A DNA stretch of 64,000 nucleotides from Melghirimyces profundicolus (GTDB taxonomy: Bacteria; Bacillota; Bacilli; Thermoactinomycetales; DSM-45169), in the NCBI RefSeq assembly GCF_003054245.1, contig NZ_QBKR01000003.1, positions 62,001-126,000 on the forward strand, given 5' to 3'. Within the stretch, counting starts at the first letter, position 1; each line of letters starts with the position of its first letter. Shown here piece by piece: positions 50,971 to 59,005 of the stretch. The position numbers and the translations under genes were made by a program. The notes under the pieces were generated by a model that was not told the DNA's origin, did not search any database, and worked only from the letters and a program-made list of their open reading frames with translations.

Positions 50971-52239
50971 ATGCTGGATGAGAAAACGTTGGCGATTGTC
51001 AAGAGGACGGCACCGGTATTGAAAGAGCAGGGAGAGGTCATCACCCGCCGATTTTACGGGCGGATGTTTTCCCGTCACCCCGAATTGTACAACATTTTCA
51101 ACCGATCCAACCAACGGGAAGGAAAACAGGCCCGGGCCCTGGCGGATACCGTGTATGCCGCTGCGGCCCATATCGACCGGTTGGAGGACATCCTGCCGGT
51201 GGTGGAGCGGGTGGCGCACAAGCACCGGGCCCTGGGGGTTCGTCCCGAACAGTACCCCATCGTGGGGGAGAACCTTCTTTGGGCCATCGGGGATGTGCTG
51301 GGGGAAGCTGCCACCGGAGAAGTCCTGGATGCCTGGAAAAAAGCTTATGATGCGATCGCCCGGATCTTTATCGGGGTGGAGGAGCGGTTGGTTCAGGAAG
51401 TGAACAGCCAGCCCGGTGGTTGGGCCGGTTTCCGTCCGTTCCAGGTGGTCCGGAAAGTCAGGGAAAGCGAAGTCATCACGTCCTTTTATCTGAAACCTGC
51501 CGACGGCGGCCCCTTGGCCCGTTTCCAGCCAGGACAATACGTGACCGTTCGCGTCCGGATCCCGGGAGATCCCTGCACCTCCATGCGCCATTACAGTTTG
51601 TCCGGCGCTCCCGGAGCAGAGGTTTACCGGATCACGGTGAAACGGGAAGACGGGATCGACGGAAAGCCGCCGGGAGCGGTTTCCACCCACCTCCACCGGG
51701 ACATCCGCGAAGGGGATGTGCTGGAGCTGTCCGCCCCCGCCGGTGATTTCACCCTGAAACGGGAAGGGAGCGATCCCGTCATTCTTCTCAGCGGAGGAGT
51801 GGGACTCACCCCGCTGGTCAGCATGTTGCGGACCTTGGTGGAAGAGGGGTCGAACCGGGAGATCACCTTCATCCATGCCGCGGTGAACGGACGCGTCCAC
51901 GCTTTGGGGGATGAAGTCTCCGGTCTGGCTGCCCGAAACCCCCGCATCCGGTCCTTCATCTGTTATGAGAAGCCCACCGAACGGGATCGAAAAGAAGGAA
52001 GGTTTCACAAGGAGGGTAATATCGACGGAACCTGGCTCCGGACCGTGCTCCCGTCCAACCGCGGGGACTTTTACCTTTGCGGTCCTTTTCCCTTCATGAA
52101 AGCCATGTACCGGATTCTGAGGGAATGGGGAGTGGACGATCTACGGATTCATTATGAAGTATTCGGTCCCACCTGCCATCTGGATGAATCCCGTGAAGCG
52201 GGAACAATCCGGGGGAGAAGGGAGCCGTCCCGGATCTGA
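50971..52239 (+). CDS. hmp: Flavohemoprotein, nitric oxide dioxygenase
   Basis: Oxidises NO to nitrate with NADPH and O2 (422 aa, cytoplasmic). The globin domain (about residues 1-145) has Tyr in RRFYGRMF and the proximal His in ERVAHKHRALG near 86. The FAD domain has RHYSLSGAPG near 207, and the NAD domain has LSGGVGLTPLVSML near 272. All three domains are intact and of usual length. It is divergent from a Crp/Fnr-type regulator and preceded by a matching palindrome. Confidence 0.96.
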   Translation: MLDEKTLAIVKRTAPVLKEQGEVITRRFYGRMFSRHPELYNIFNRSNQREGKQARALADTVYAAAAHIDRLEDILPVVERVAHKHRALGVRPEQYPIVGENLLWAIGDVLGEAATGEVLDAWKKAYDAIARIFIGVEERLVQEVNSQPGGWAGFRPFQVVRKVRESEVITSFYLKPADGGPLARFQPGQYVTVRVRIPGDPCTSMRHYSLSGAPGAEVYRITVKREDGIDGKPPGAVSTHLHRDIREGDVLELSAPAGDFTLKREGSDPVILLSGGVGLTPLVSMLRTLVEEGSNREITFIHAAVNGRVHALGDEVSGLAARNPRIRSFICYEKPTERDRKEGRFHKEGNIDGTWLRTVLPSNRGDFYLCGPFPFMKAMYRILREWGVDDLRIHYEVFGPTCHLDESREAGTIRGRREPSRI

Positions 52240-52253
52240 GGGTTCCCATAAGC

Positions 52254-52288
52254 AAAAGGCGGCCGGAGGAAAAGGCTGCCTTTTTTTG
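52254..52288. terminator. Terminator shared by hmp and the convergent small gene
   Basis: An AAAGGCGGCC / GGCTGCCTTT stem with a 9-base loop. The plus side ends in a T7 run and the minus side in TTTTGC. Confidence 0.75.
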
Positions 52289-52296
52289 AATGGATA

Positions 52297-52434
52297 TTAA
52301 TGGAGTTCCTTGAGCAGCTTGAACAGAATCCGGAGTCCCCCGGGGTGATCGTCTCCCAGGAGGTAGAGGATCACCAGCAGGATTCCCAGCAAAACCGCGG
52401 CCCGGATCAGCCATTCTTTCCTTCGTTGATTCAT
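52297..52434 (-). CDS. 45-aa single-span membrane protein, hypothetical
   Basis: A short protein: basic N-terminus (MNQRRKEW), one strongly hydrophobic helix (AAVLLGILLVILYLL), then GDDHPGG and an amphipathic tail ending LKLLKELH-like. The ATG follows GAAAGGGGTGG by 6 bases, which supports real translation. No family recognised. It is convergent with hmp and shares its terminator. Confidence 0.6.
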   Translation of the reverse strand: MNQRRKEWLIRAAVLLGILLVILYLLGDDHPGGLRILFKLLKELH

Positions 52435-52518
52435 CGGTTCCACCCCTTTCACCGGGGAGATCGGAATCTCTTTCCGCGAAACCCGGTTATTTCACGGAAA
52501 AGGAGAGGCCCACAGATC

Positions 52519-53082
52519 ATGATCCAAAGCATGACGGGTGACCGGGTGTACATCCGGCGGCCGGAAATGGAAGACCTCGATGCTTTTCTGGAGCTTCGCC
52601 TGAACAACCGAGCATTTCTGAAACCCATTGAGCCCCGGTTTCCGGAACGTCATTTCACCGAGGAAGGGCAGCGGGAAGCCGTCCAAACGACGATCGACCG
52701 GTGGGAACGCGGGACGGGATTCGGTTTCGGCATCTTCCTCCGCCCCACGGACCGGTTGATCGGCCGGGTCAATCTCAGCAACATCGTCCGGGGCGCTTGG
52801 CAAAACTGTACCATCGGATATTTTTTGGATCAACAGCACCAGGGCAAAGGGTACATGACCGAAGCAGTCCGCCTGGCCACCTCCTTTGCCTTTCAGGAAG
52901 CAGAACTCCACCGGATCGAAGCTTCCGTGATGCCCCGGAACCGGGCCTCCATCCGGGTGGTGGAACGGACGGGATTCCGGTACATCGGTTTGGCGAAGCA
53001 GCATCTCAAAATCAACGGCAAATGGGAGGACCACCACCTGTATGCCTTGACCGCGGAGATGGCGGAACTTCCCGCCGAATGA
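52519..53082 (+). CDS. RimJ/RimL-type GNAT acetyltransferase
   Basis: A 187-aa acetyltransferase of the ribosomal-protein N-acetyltransferase type. The acetyl-CoA loop is in LDQQHQGKGYMTEAVRL near residue 107, and the conserved helix RASIRVVERTGFRYIG near 150. The substrate may be a ribosomal protein or a small molecule. The ATG at 52519 follows AAAAGGAGAGG by about 10 bases; an ATG 12 bases later is possible. Confidence 0.88.
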   Translation: MIQSMTGDRVYIRRPEMEDLDAFLELRLNNRAFLKPIEPRFPERHFTEEGQREAVQTTIDRWERGTGFGFGIFLRPTDRLIGRVNLSNIVRGAWQNCTIGYFLDQQHQGKGYMTEAVRLATSFAFQEAELHRIEASVMPRNRASIRVVERTGFRYIGLAKQHLKINGKWEDHHLYALTAEMAELPAE

Positions 53083-53095
53083 TCGCTTCCGTCCC

Positions 53096-53122
53096 TGACC
53101 GGCCAAACCGGCCGGTTTTTTG
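53096..53122 (+). terminator. Terminator of GNAT gene
   Basis: A GACCGGCC / GGCCGGTT stem is followed by TTTTTTG, 14 bases after the stop. Confidence 0.85.
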
Positions 53123-53132
53123 ATTGGCTTCC

Positions 53133-53186
53133 TCAACACAATTTTGAATTCATTTTAAAATTCCATTCAAACTACTATTCTATCCT
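53133..53186 (+). promoter_or_regulatory. Probable PhoP box array and promoter of phoD
   Basis: Four TTAACA-like hexamers at exact 11-base steps: TCAACA (53133), TTGAAT (53144), TTAAAA (53155) and TTCAAA (53166). A -10-like TATCCT (53181-53186) follows 9 bases later. This is the arrangement of PhoP-activated promoters in Bacillus, and there is no proper -35. Confidence 0.7.
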
Positions 53187-53224
53187 TTTCGTGTATCCAT
53201 TACGAAGGAACCGGGGGGATCAAG

Positions 53225-54922
53225 GTGGATCGAAAGGAACGTTGGGAGAACATGGACCGCCGTGGATTTTTGAGGGAAACGGGTCGTTTGGCCATGATGG
53301 CGGCGGGCGCCGCAATCGCCGGGACGTTTCCGGTTCGGGAGGTGGAAGCTTCTCCGGTCTTCAGCGATTATCCGTTTTCTCTGGGGGTCGCTTCGGGAGA
53401 TCCCCTTCCGGATGGGGTGGTGCTGTGGACGCGTCTGGCTCCCGATCCGTTGAACGGCGGGGGAATGCCGGCCCGGGACGTCCCCGTTCAATGGGAAGTG
53501 GCGAAGGACCGAAATTTTACCAACATTGTGCGGAGAGGAACGGAGTTGGCCCGTTATGATTTGGCTCATTCTGTTCATGTGGAAGTGGAGGGGTTGGAGC
53601 CGGGACGGGAGTATTACTACCGGTTCCGGGCCGGCAGCGAGGTGAGCCCGGAAGGAAGAACCAAGACGGCGCCGGGGCGGGGGGCCGCACTGGAGACGTT
53701 CACCTTTGCCTTTGCTTCCTGCCAACAGTATGAGCACGGCTACTATACCGCCTACCGCCACATGGCCCGTGAGAATCTGGATCTGGTGGTCCATTTGGGC
53801 GATTACATCTACGAATACGGGCCGGACGAATATGTATCCAAAACAGGAAACGTCCGGCACCACAACAGTCCGGAGATCCTGACCCTGGAAGACTACCGGA
53901 ACCGTCATGCCCAGTACCGATCGGACAAGGACCTGCAGGCGGCCCACGCCGCTTTTCCCTGGGTGGTGACCTGGGATGACCATGAAGTGGAAAACAACTA
54001 CGCTGACCACATCCCGGAAAAGGGGCAGGACCCCGAAGCCTTTATCCGCCGCCGCGCCGCTGCCTACCAGGCTTATTACGAGCACATGCCCCTGCGTCGC
54101 TCGTCGCTGCCGAAAGGACCGGACCTGAAGCTGTACCGGCGGCTCACCTTCGGCAATCTGGTCCAATTCCACGTGTTGGACACCCGGCAGTACCGGGACG
54201 ACCAGGCCAACGGGGACGGGTTCAAGGCCCCGAACGAAGAGTCGCTCGACCCCAACCGGACGCTTCTCGGAAAGGAGCAGGAAGCGTGGCTGTTCGACGG
54301 GCTGCGAAACTCCCCTGCCCGGTGGAATGTCTTGGCCCAGCAGATCTTTTTTGCGGAGCTGGACATTCAAACGGGGCCCGGCAAGTTGCTCAACATGGAT
54401 GCCTGGGACGGATATGCCGCTTCCCGGAACCGACTTTTGGAATTGTTTGGGGAGGGGTCCGTATCCAACCCCGTCGTGATTACGGGGGACGTTCACGCCA
54501 GTTGGGCCAATGACCTGAAAGCCGATTTTGACAACCCCGAGTCCCCCATCGTCGGGTCGGAATTTGTGGGAACGTCGATCACCTCCGGCGGCAACGGTTC
54601 CGACATCCGTGCCGAAACACCCGTCCTGCTGGAGGAAAACCCGCATATCCGCTTTTTTAACGACTACCGGGGATACGTCCGCTGCACCCTGACCCCGGAC
54701 CGCTGGCAGACCGACTACCGTGTCGTTCCCTATGTCAACCAACCGGGCGCCCCAATCTATACCCGGGCCTCCTTTCTTGTGGAAAACGGAAAGCCCGGCA
54801 TGAAACAGACCGGAGACCATCCCATCCCCGGGGGCGAGGCTCAAACCTCCGAAGTGGAGAAGGACCGACTGAAGGCACAGGACCGGGCACACGAAAGGCA
54901 GAAAGCCAAGGTGACCCGATAA
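53225..54922 (+). CDS. phoD: Alkaline phosphatase D (phosphodiesterase/phosphomonoesterase), Tat-exported
   Basis: A 565-aa secreted phosphatase that releases phosphate from phosphodiesters, teichoic acid among them. A twin-arginine signal is at residues 10-20 (DRRGFLRETG). The PhoD N-terminal domain opens with LGVASGDPLPDGVVLWTRL. Metal sites: FASCQQYEHG near 165, HLGDYIYEYG near 190, VTWDDHEVENNYA near 245 and GDVHASW near 420. The GTG at 53225 has GGGGGG 5 bases upstream; an ATG at 53252 is also possible. Probably PhoP-controlled. Confidence 0.94.
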   Translation: MDRKERWENMDRRGFLRETGRLAMMAAGAAIAGTFPVREVEASPVFSDYPFSLGVASGDPLPDGVVLWTRLAPDPLNGGGMPARDVPVQWEVAKDRNFTNIVRRGTELARYDLAHSVHVEVEGLEPGREYYYRFRAGSEVSPEGRTKTAPGRGAALETFTFAFASCQQYEHGYYTAYRHMARENLDLVVHLGDYIYEYGPDEYVSKTGNVRHHNSPEILTLEDYRNRHAQYRSDKDLQAAHAAFPWVVTWDDHEVENNYADHIPEKGQDPEAFIRRRAAAYQAYYEHMPLRRSSLPKGPDLKLYRRLTFGNLVQFHVLDTRQYRDDQANGDGFKAPNEESLDPNRTLLGKEQEAWLFDGLRNSPARWNVLAQQIFFAELDIQTGPGKLLNMDAWDGYAASRNRLLELFGEGSVSNPVVITGDVHASWANDLKADFDNPESPIVGSEFVGTSITSGGNGSDIRAETPVLLEENPHIRFFNDYRGYVRCTLTPDRWQTDYRVVPYVNQPGAPIYTRASFLVENGKPGMKQTGDHPIPGGEAQTSEVEKDRLKAQDRAHERQKAKVTR

Positions 54923-54956
54923 CCCACCTCTTTGTTCCCGGCCCCATTTTCATCCC

Positions 54957-54992
54957 CACCCTTCCCCAATGCGGAAGGGTGTTTGATTTTAT
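54957..54992 (+). terminator. Terminator of phoD
   Basis: A CACCCTTCC / GGAAGGGTG stem with a 7-base loop is followed by TTTGATTTT. Confidence 0.85.
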
Positions 54993-55002
54993 GCCCTGGC
55001 TT

Positions 55003-55055
55003 CCCGGGAGCGGCTTCGGGTAAATGTCGCCGCTCACTTTTTCACCATACTTTTA
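55003..55055 (+). repeat. Dispersed nested-inverted-repeat element, copy D (3' arm only)
   Basis: Matches the 3' module of copies B and C: GGAGCGGCTTCGGGTAAAT, then CGCCGCTCACTTTTTCAC-ATACTT. The 5' arm is missing. Confidence 0.85.
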
Positions 55056-55299
55056 AGGACGTATCATGGCCCTGATGCGTTACTTTTTATAAAATCCCGC
55101 GAAACTGTCGCCGAAAATGACACGTTCGGATGCATGTCCTCGTTCCCGAAGAGGATTTGTCCTGAAAGGCGAAACTAAAGTTGATGCTACATCTTGCGGT
55201 TATTATACGACCCGTTTTTTCGGAACCATTGGGCGGCTGGTTGAATAATCCTGTATCAACTCAAAAAGATAAAGGGATCGTCGTTGATTCCAATGTATC

Positions 55300-55712
55300 C
55301 TTATACATCTCTACCACAGCCTAAAAGGATGATCGCGCCGATGGGATTGATTCAGGCCCGCTCGACGTGATGCGCGACCTTGAGATTCCCGACATGCCGG
55401 CCACTGACGCCGGAACGATCCCCAGCTTCTTTCTCCGACACCTATATGCAGTTCAATCATAGCAGTGGCTCGCGGGAAGTAAAAGTTAGAGAGATGTCGG
55501 TCGCAAGCACATTGCGGGGGTGATTGTGCATGAGTCCATTGGCATAAACAAACGGAGTGGGCTTGCATGCTTTGGGGTCGTGCGCACATTACCGCGGCCG
55601 ACCAGAACGGGCGGAACTTCATAGCCGATGTCGGCATGGGCGATTTGTGGTACTTTTCCCCCCCGGACACACTCGATTCAAAGGCTGGAGGAATCGTAAC
55701 TTCCGCCATTCT
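55300..55712 (+). pseudogene. oxdC: Decayed oxalate decarboxylase (bicupin) gene, N-terminal part
   Basis: Fragments in different frames follow the OxdC order: PQP at the start, then GPLDVMRDLEIPDM, then DAGTIPSF, MQFNHS, SREVKVREM-like, [20 protein letters not shown] and MGDLWYF with HSIQ-like remains. The HWHK metal motif region is damaged, and at least four frame changes and stops are present. The second cupin is gone. The 245 bases before it (55056-55299) show nothing recognisable. Confidence 0.85.
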
Positions 55713-55766
55713 CACGAGGCATCCATTTTGCATAAGATGAATTATTTATAAAAAGGAATGAGAATA

Positions 55767-56009
55767 ATGCCTCCTTTTGTAAAAATAGGGAGCATTAAGA
55801 TTAATAATATTGCTAATAACGGGTCGTTTAACGTTGGAAGTACGCTCCACAACAGCCACACAGCAAACACTAAAGCTCAGGGGACGAATATGTCAGTAGG
55901 AGATTTATCTCCGGCGAAATCCCAAATGAATAATGGTCTATCTGATAATGATTTAAGCGATCAAGGCCAATTCGGAAACCCGTCTTCCCCGGTAAATAAA
56001 TCACTTTGA
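55767..56009 (+). CDS. GerPA/GerPF-like spore germination protein
   Basis: An 80-aa protein of the GerPA/GerPF family, small proteins of the spore that help germinants reach the inner receptors. The N-terminal KIGSIKINNIANNGSFNVGS matches the family opening, followed by a Ser/Asn/Thr-rich body. The ATG at 55767 follows AAAAGGA by 9 bases; the ATG at 55758 is too close. It is clearly AT-richer than its surroundings and stands alone, not in a gerP operon, which may indicate transfer or a spare copy. Confidence 0.75.
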   Translation: MPPFVKIGSIKINNIANNGSFNVGSTLHNSHTANTKAQGTNMSVGDLSPAKSQMNNGLSDNDLSDQGQFGNPSSPVNKSL

Positions 56010-56047
56010 TTAATGAATGCTGAACAAACGCATCATCCTGCTGTTCA

Positions 56048-56126
56048 TGCGCGACTTGTGCTCTGTGAGAAAAAGCCGGAGCGGCGTTGGTTAAATGCTG
56101 CCGCTCACTTTTTCACAACGCTTCTG
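56048..56126 (+). repeat. Dispersed nested-inverted-repeat element, copy E (3' part)
   Basis: Accessory motif CGCGACTTGTGCTCTGTGAG, then GCCGGAGCGGCGTTGGTTAAATGC and the outer arm TTTTTCACAACGCTTCT. The 5' arm is missing. Confidence 0.85.
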
Positions 56127-56290
56127 GGGGAGTGGTAGGGAACCCGGACTGTCTTCCACCATTTTTCGGTTTTCTCAAAGCCGGACAGGCCGTCCCCACC
56201 CTGTTCAAAAAATTCGAACTTAAATTTCACGGAAAAAAGGGAAACCCGCCTTCTCCGTGGAAAGGTATGAGGAGAAGGAGGGTGAAGAAA

Positions 56291-56665
56291 ATGGAGAAAG
56301 CGGAAGCGTATCAAGAGAAGGAAAAAGAGATGGAAACCAAGGTCGAAGACCGGAATGCCGAAAAGCCGTCCCTCGAAATGAGGGACGGTCTGAAAGGGCT
56401 CAGGGAAAACCTGAAAGATTTTCTGAGGAATGAGACCGAGAAACGCAAAAAATCCCGTGAGAAAACCCCGCTTCTGATGGAAGAAGTGAAAGAGGAGATC
56501 CTGCAGGAAGAGGAAACGGAAAGAGAACCGGCGGCGCTTCCTTCCATGGTGACAATCGTGCGCAATCAGGAAGCCATGATGGCCCGCCAGGAAAAGATGA
56601 CGGAAGAGCTCCAAACCCTTCGCAATCTCGTCGACCAGCTGATTTACGGCGTGCGCCGTCCCTGA
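56291..56665 (+). CDS. Charged coiled-coil protein, hypothetical
   Basis: Not recognised. 124 aa, about half of them charged (Lys/Glu), predicted helical throughout, with a heptad-like stretch at the C-terminus (about residues 85-118, MMARQEKMTEELQTLRNLVD). The ATG at 56291 follows AAGGAGGGTGA by 7 bases. Longer frames upstream run into repeat E and are rejected. A terminator follows directly. Confidence 0.7.
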   Translation: MEKAEAYQEKEKEMETKVEDRNAEKPSLEMRDGLKGLRENLKDFLRNETEKRKKSREKTPLLMEEVKEEILQEEETEREPAALPSMVTIVRNQEAMMARQEKMTEELQTLRNLVDQLIYGVRRP

Positions 56666-56700
56666 AAGGCCGGGCTTTCCCGCCCGGCCTTTCTCTTTCC
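56665..56700 (+). terminator. Terminator of coiled-coil gene
   Basis: An 11-bp stem (56665-56675 / 56682-56692) is followed by CTCTTT. Confidence 0.88.
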
Positions 56701-56907
56701 CGGTTGCCGCTAAGCAAAGGTTTCGACAAAAATGACAGCCCGGCCGTCCCGGGTGACACTGCGGCTGACAGACAAACCGATTCATCGGCGGAAGTCGGTT
56801 TTTTGTCGCTCCTTCATGCGGGTTCCCCACCGGGAATAAGCTGATGATTGACGGGTGTCCTTTCAGGGACTATACTTCTCCTGCGTAGAAGTGAACGGGA
56901 GGGAACG

Positions 56908-58065
56908 ATGATGAGTGAAACGGAAGTCGGCAAGAGAGCGGAAAAAACCCCCCTTTCCCCGGCATGGGATCCGTGGGACCCGTGGTACACCCGGAGCCGA
57001 AAAGGTCGGCATGAACTGACGGGCGTGGAGTTCACCGTCACCCAGCTCTGCAACCTTCGTTGTGAACACTGTGCCGTCGGGGAGGCGTTGGTGAAGGAGG
57101 AAGGGATCCCGCTTCCGGCCGATCAGCTGATCCGGAGACTCGAGGAAGTGGAGAACCTGCAGACCCTCAGCATTACCGGCGGGGAGCCGGTATTGAGTCC
57201 CCGGATCGTGAAAGAGACGATCCGGCCTTTGCTCCGGTATGCCCGGGACCGGGGGGTGTACACCCAACTCAACTCCAACCTGACCCTCCCGTTGTCCCGG
57301 TACGAAGATTGGGTCGCCGACGTGGACGTTTTACATATCTCCTACAATTACCGGGATGAAGCGGACTTTCACCGGATCGCCTTTGAAAAATACGGGCGTG
57401 AGGTGACACCGAAGGCCGCGGATAAGTTATTCAGACAGATGGTGGAGAACGCGAAGGCCCTCTCCGACGCCGGGGTGTTCGTTTCCGCCGAGACCCTGTT
57501 AAGCCCTTTCACCTCCCCTCATATCGATCGGATTCACCGGGATGTGGCCGGGATGGGGTGTCGCCGGCATGAAGTCCACCCCCTCTATCCCAGTGATTTC
57601 GCCAGGGGAATGGAGCTGATCGATCTGGAGACGTTCCGGGAAACCGTGATCCGTCTCCTGGATTGGAGGGATCCGGGGGTTTGGATCCTGTTCGGAACCC
57701 TCCCCTTTTATCCTTGCAGTGAAGAGGAAGCGGACAGGGATCTGTGGCTGCGCCTTCACCGGGAGGAAAACGTCACTGTCCGGCATGATCCCGATGGCAG
57801 GAACCGGCTCAACGTCCATGCCTTCACCGGGGATGTGATCGTAACCGACTTCGGGGACGTCCCGCCCCTCGGCAACATTTATTCGGACCGGCTGGAGGAG
57901 GTCTTCAACCGCTGGCTGAAACACCCTTTGGCTCGCCGGCACCACTGTTATTGTCCTGAAGCCCGTTGCACCGGCCCCAATATCCTCGTGGCCGATGCTT
58001 ATTATTCCGGAGTGGATTTTCAAAAACGAAAAGCCCTCGTTTCGCTGGACGGGGATCCGGATTGA
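56908..58065 (+). CDS. yfkAB: Radical SAM / CxCxxxxC motif protein YfkAB
   Basis: A 385-aa radical SAM enzyme. The [4Fe-4S]-SAM motif is CNLRCEHC (three Cys in CxxxCxxC) near residue 50, and the SAM-binding GGEP segment is in SITGGEPVL near 90. The C-terminal CYCPEARC near 350 fits the CxCxxxxC motif that defines YfkAB and may hold a second cluster. The reaction is unknown. The ATG at 56908 follows GGGAGGG; the next codon is also ATG. In Bacillus it is one gene as here. Confidence 0.92.
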   Translation: MMSETEVGKRAEKTPLSPAWDPWDPWYTRSRKGRHELTGVEFTVTQLCNLRCEHCAVGEALVKEEGIPLPADQLIRRLEEVENLQTLSITGGEPVLSPRIVKETIRPLLRYARDRGVYTQLNSNLTLPLSRYEDWVADVDVLHISYNYRDEADFHRIAFEKYGREVTPKAADKLFRQMVENAKALSDAGVFVSAETLLSPFTSPHIDRIHRDVAGMGCRRHEVHPLYPSDFARGMELIDLETFRETVIRLLDWRDPGVWILFGTLPFYPCSEEEADRDLWLRLHREENVTVRHDPDGRNRLNVHAFTGDVIVTDFGDVPPLGNIYSDRLEEVFNRWLKHPLARRHHCYCPEARCTGPNILVADAYYSGVDFQKRKALVSLDGDPD

Positions 58066-58173
58066 AACCGGAGGGCCGGGTGACCGGATTCCCGGCTTTT
58101 TTTTGGATGGATCAACGCGCGTATCCATTGTTTCGTACGGCCGGGAATCGATGATCGAAATATGGATTTTGAT

Positions 58174-58202
58174 AAAAAAACCCCACGGTCGTGTCCATGG
58201 GG
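58174..58202 (-). terminator. Terminator of SR1P gene
   Basis: An 8-bp stem (58181-58188 / 58195-58202), read on the minus strand, is followed by seven Ts, 20 bases past the stop. Confidence 0.9.
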
Positions 58203-58221
58203 CACTCTCTATGCAATTTCG

Positions 58222-58353
58222 TCAATTGGCGGAGTGATTTTTTTCTGCCTGTAGTTCGTGACAATCGCAACAAGTGCCGTAAAGGGTACCATTTTTCTCC
58301 CCATCGACGTAATCAATAACCGTGTCGCAGGTTTGGCAGACAAGGGCCTCCAT
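58222..58353 (-). CDS. SR1P family small peptide (GapA-binding), on a probable dual-function RNA
   Basis: 43 aa. The pattern VCQTCDTVIDY and GTLYGTCC matches Bacillus SR1P (VCQxC, then Glu-Lys, then TLYGTCC), the peptide encoded by the regulatory RNA SR1 that binds glyceraldehyde-3-phosphate dehydrogenase GapA. AAAGGGGGAT precedes the ATG by 5 bases. Promoter, cre-like site and terminator define a transcript of about 220 bases. Whether the RNA also base-pairs with targets, as SR1 does with ahrC mRNA, is not visible. Confidence 0.85.
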   Translation of the reverse strand: MEALVCQTCDTVIDYVDGEKNGTLYGTCCDCHELQAEKNHSAN

Positions 58354-58371
58354 GGATGATCCCCCTTTACA

Positions 58372-58430
58372 AGTAAGCGCTTTAATAAATGTGTCACATT
58401 AATATTATTATGTTATACAGTTTACGTCAA
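58372..58430 (-). promoter_or_regulatory. Promoter and cre-like site of the SR1P RNA
   Basis: On the minus strand, -35 TTGACG (58425-58430), a 17-base spacer and -10 TAATAT (58402-58407). Just downstream lies TTAAAGCGCTTACT (58372-58385), which fits the cre consensus apart from two bases. This fits sugar-repressed expression, as known for SR1 (CcpN and CcpA). Confidence 0.75.
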
Positions 58431-58527
58431 CACATGGAATAATGTTTCATTATTCATGTCGTATCCCGTTGTAAATCCCATATATCCTTACAGCCTTTTT
58501 ATTATACGGAATTGGAAACACAAGAAA

Positions 58528-58548
58528 CCCCCGGAGGGACCGGGGGGT
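58528..58548 (-). terminator. Terminator of Pro/Tyr-rich protein gene
   Basis: A CCCCCGG / CCGGGGG stem with a short loop, read on the minus strand, is followed by TTTCTTGTGTTT. Confidence 0.75.
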
Positions 58549-58555
58549 GAATCGA

Positions 58556-59005
58556 TTATCTCCGGTAAGGATAATAAGGCGGTCGGTACGGCGGGTAGTA
58601 AGGCGGCCGGTAAGGCGGGTAATATGGACGACGGTACGGCGGGTAGTAAGGTGGCCGATAGTAGGGCGGATAATAAGGCGGATACCGCCGGCGCTGCTCG
58701 GTGTCGAGGTCCTCCTCCTCTTCGGGGTACGATGTGGTCTGGCTGTAGGGATCCGGGGAAAAACCGTAGGGATCCGGGGAAAAACCGTAGGGGTCCGGCC
58801 AGCCGTAGGCTGCCTGCTGTGGATCAAAACCTTCCTGGGCCGGTTGCCAGGGATCCTGACCGAACCCGTACTGACTCACCGTGGGGTGCGCCCAATCGTA
58901 TCCGTAGGGATAAGGAGCCCCGTAATCCGGTTGGGCTTCCTGCTCTTGTCCGGAAGAGCGGGCTTCCGGTTGGTTTTCCCGTTCCTTTCGTTCCTGATCG
59001 GACAA
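58556..59005 (-). CDS. Pro/Tyr-rich repeat protein, spore-coat-like
   Basis: 149 aa. The N-terminal third is polar and Gln/Glu-rich. The middle has a direct repeat of DPYGFSPDPYGFSPDPY type. The C-terminal 45 residues are built of PPYYPPYR-type repeats ending in YPYRR. No signal peptide. The TTG start follows AAAGGAGGAGAGGAAGG. About 45 bases upstream, CATACATT matches the -10 of sporulation sigma factors E/K, so a mother-cell coat protein is a reasonable guess. Tyr-rich tails can be cross-linked in coats. Confidence 0.75.
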   Translation of the reverse strand: MSDQERKERENQPEARSSGQEQEAQPDYGAPYPYGYDWAHPTVSQYGFGQDPWQPAQEGFDPQQAAYGWPDPYGFSPDPYGFSPDPYSQTTSYPEEEEDLDTEQRRRYPPYYPPYYRPPYYPPYRRPYYPPYRPPYYPPYRPPYYPYRR

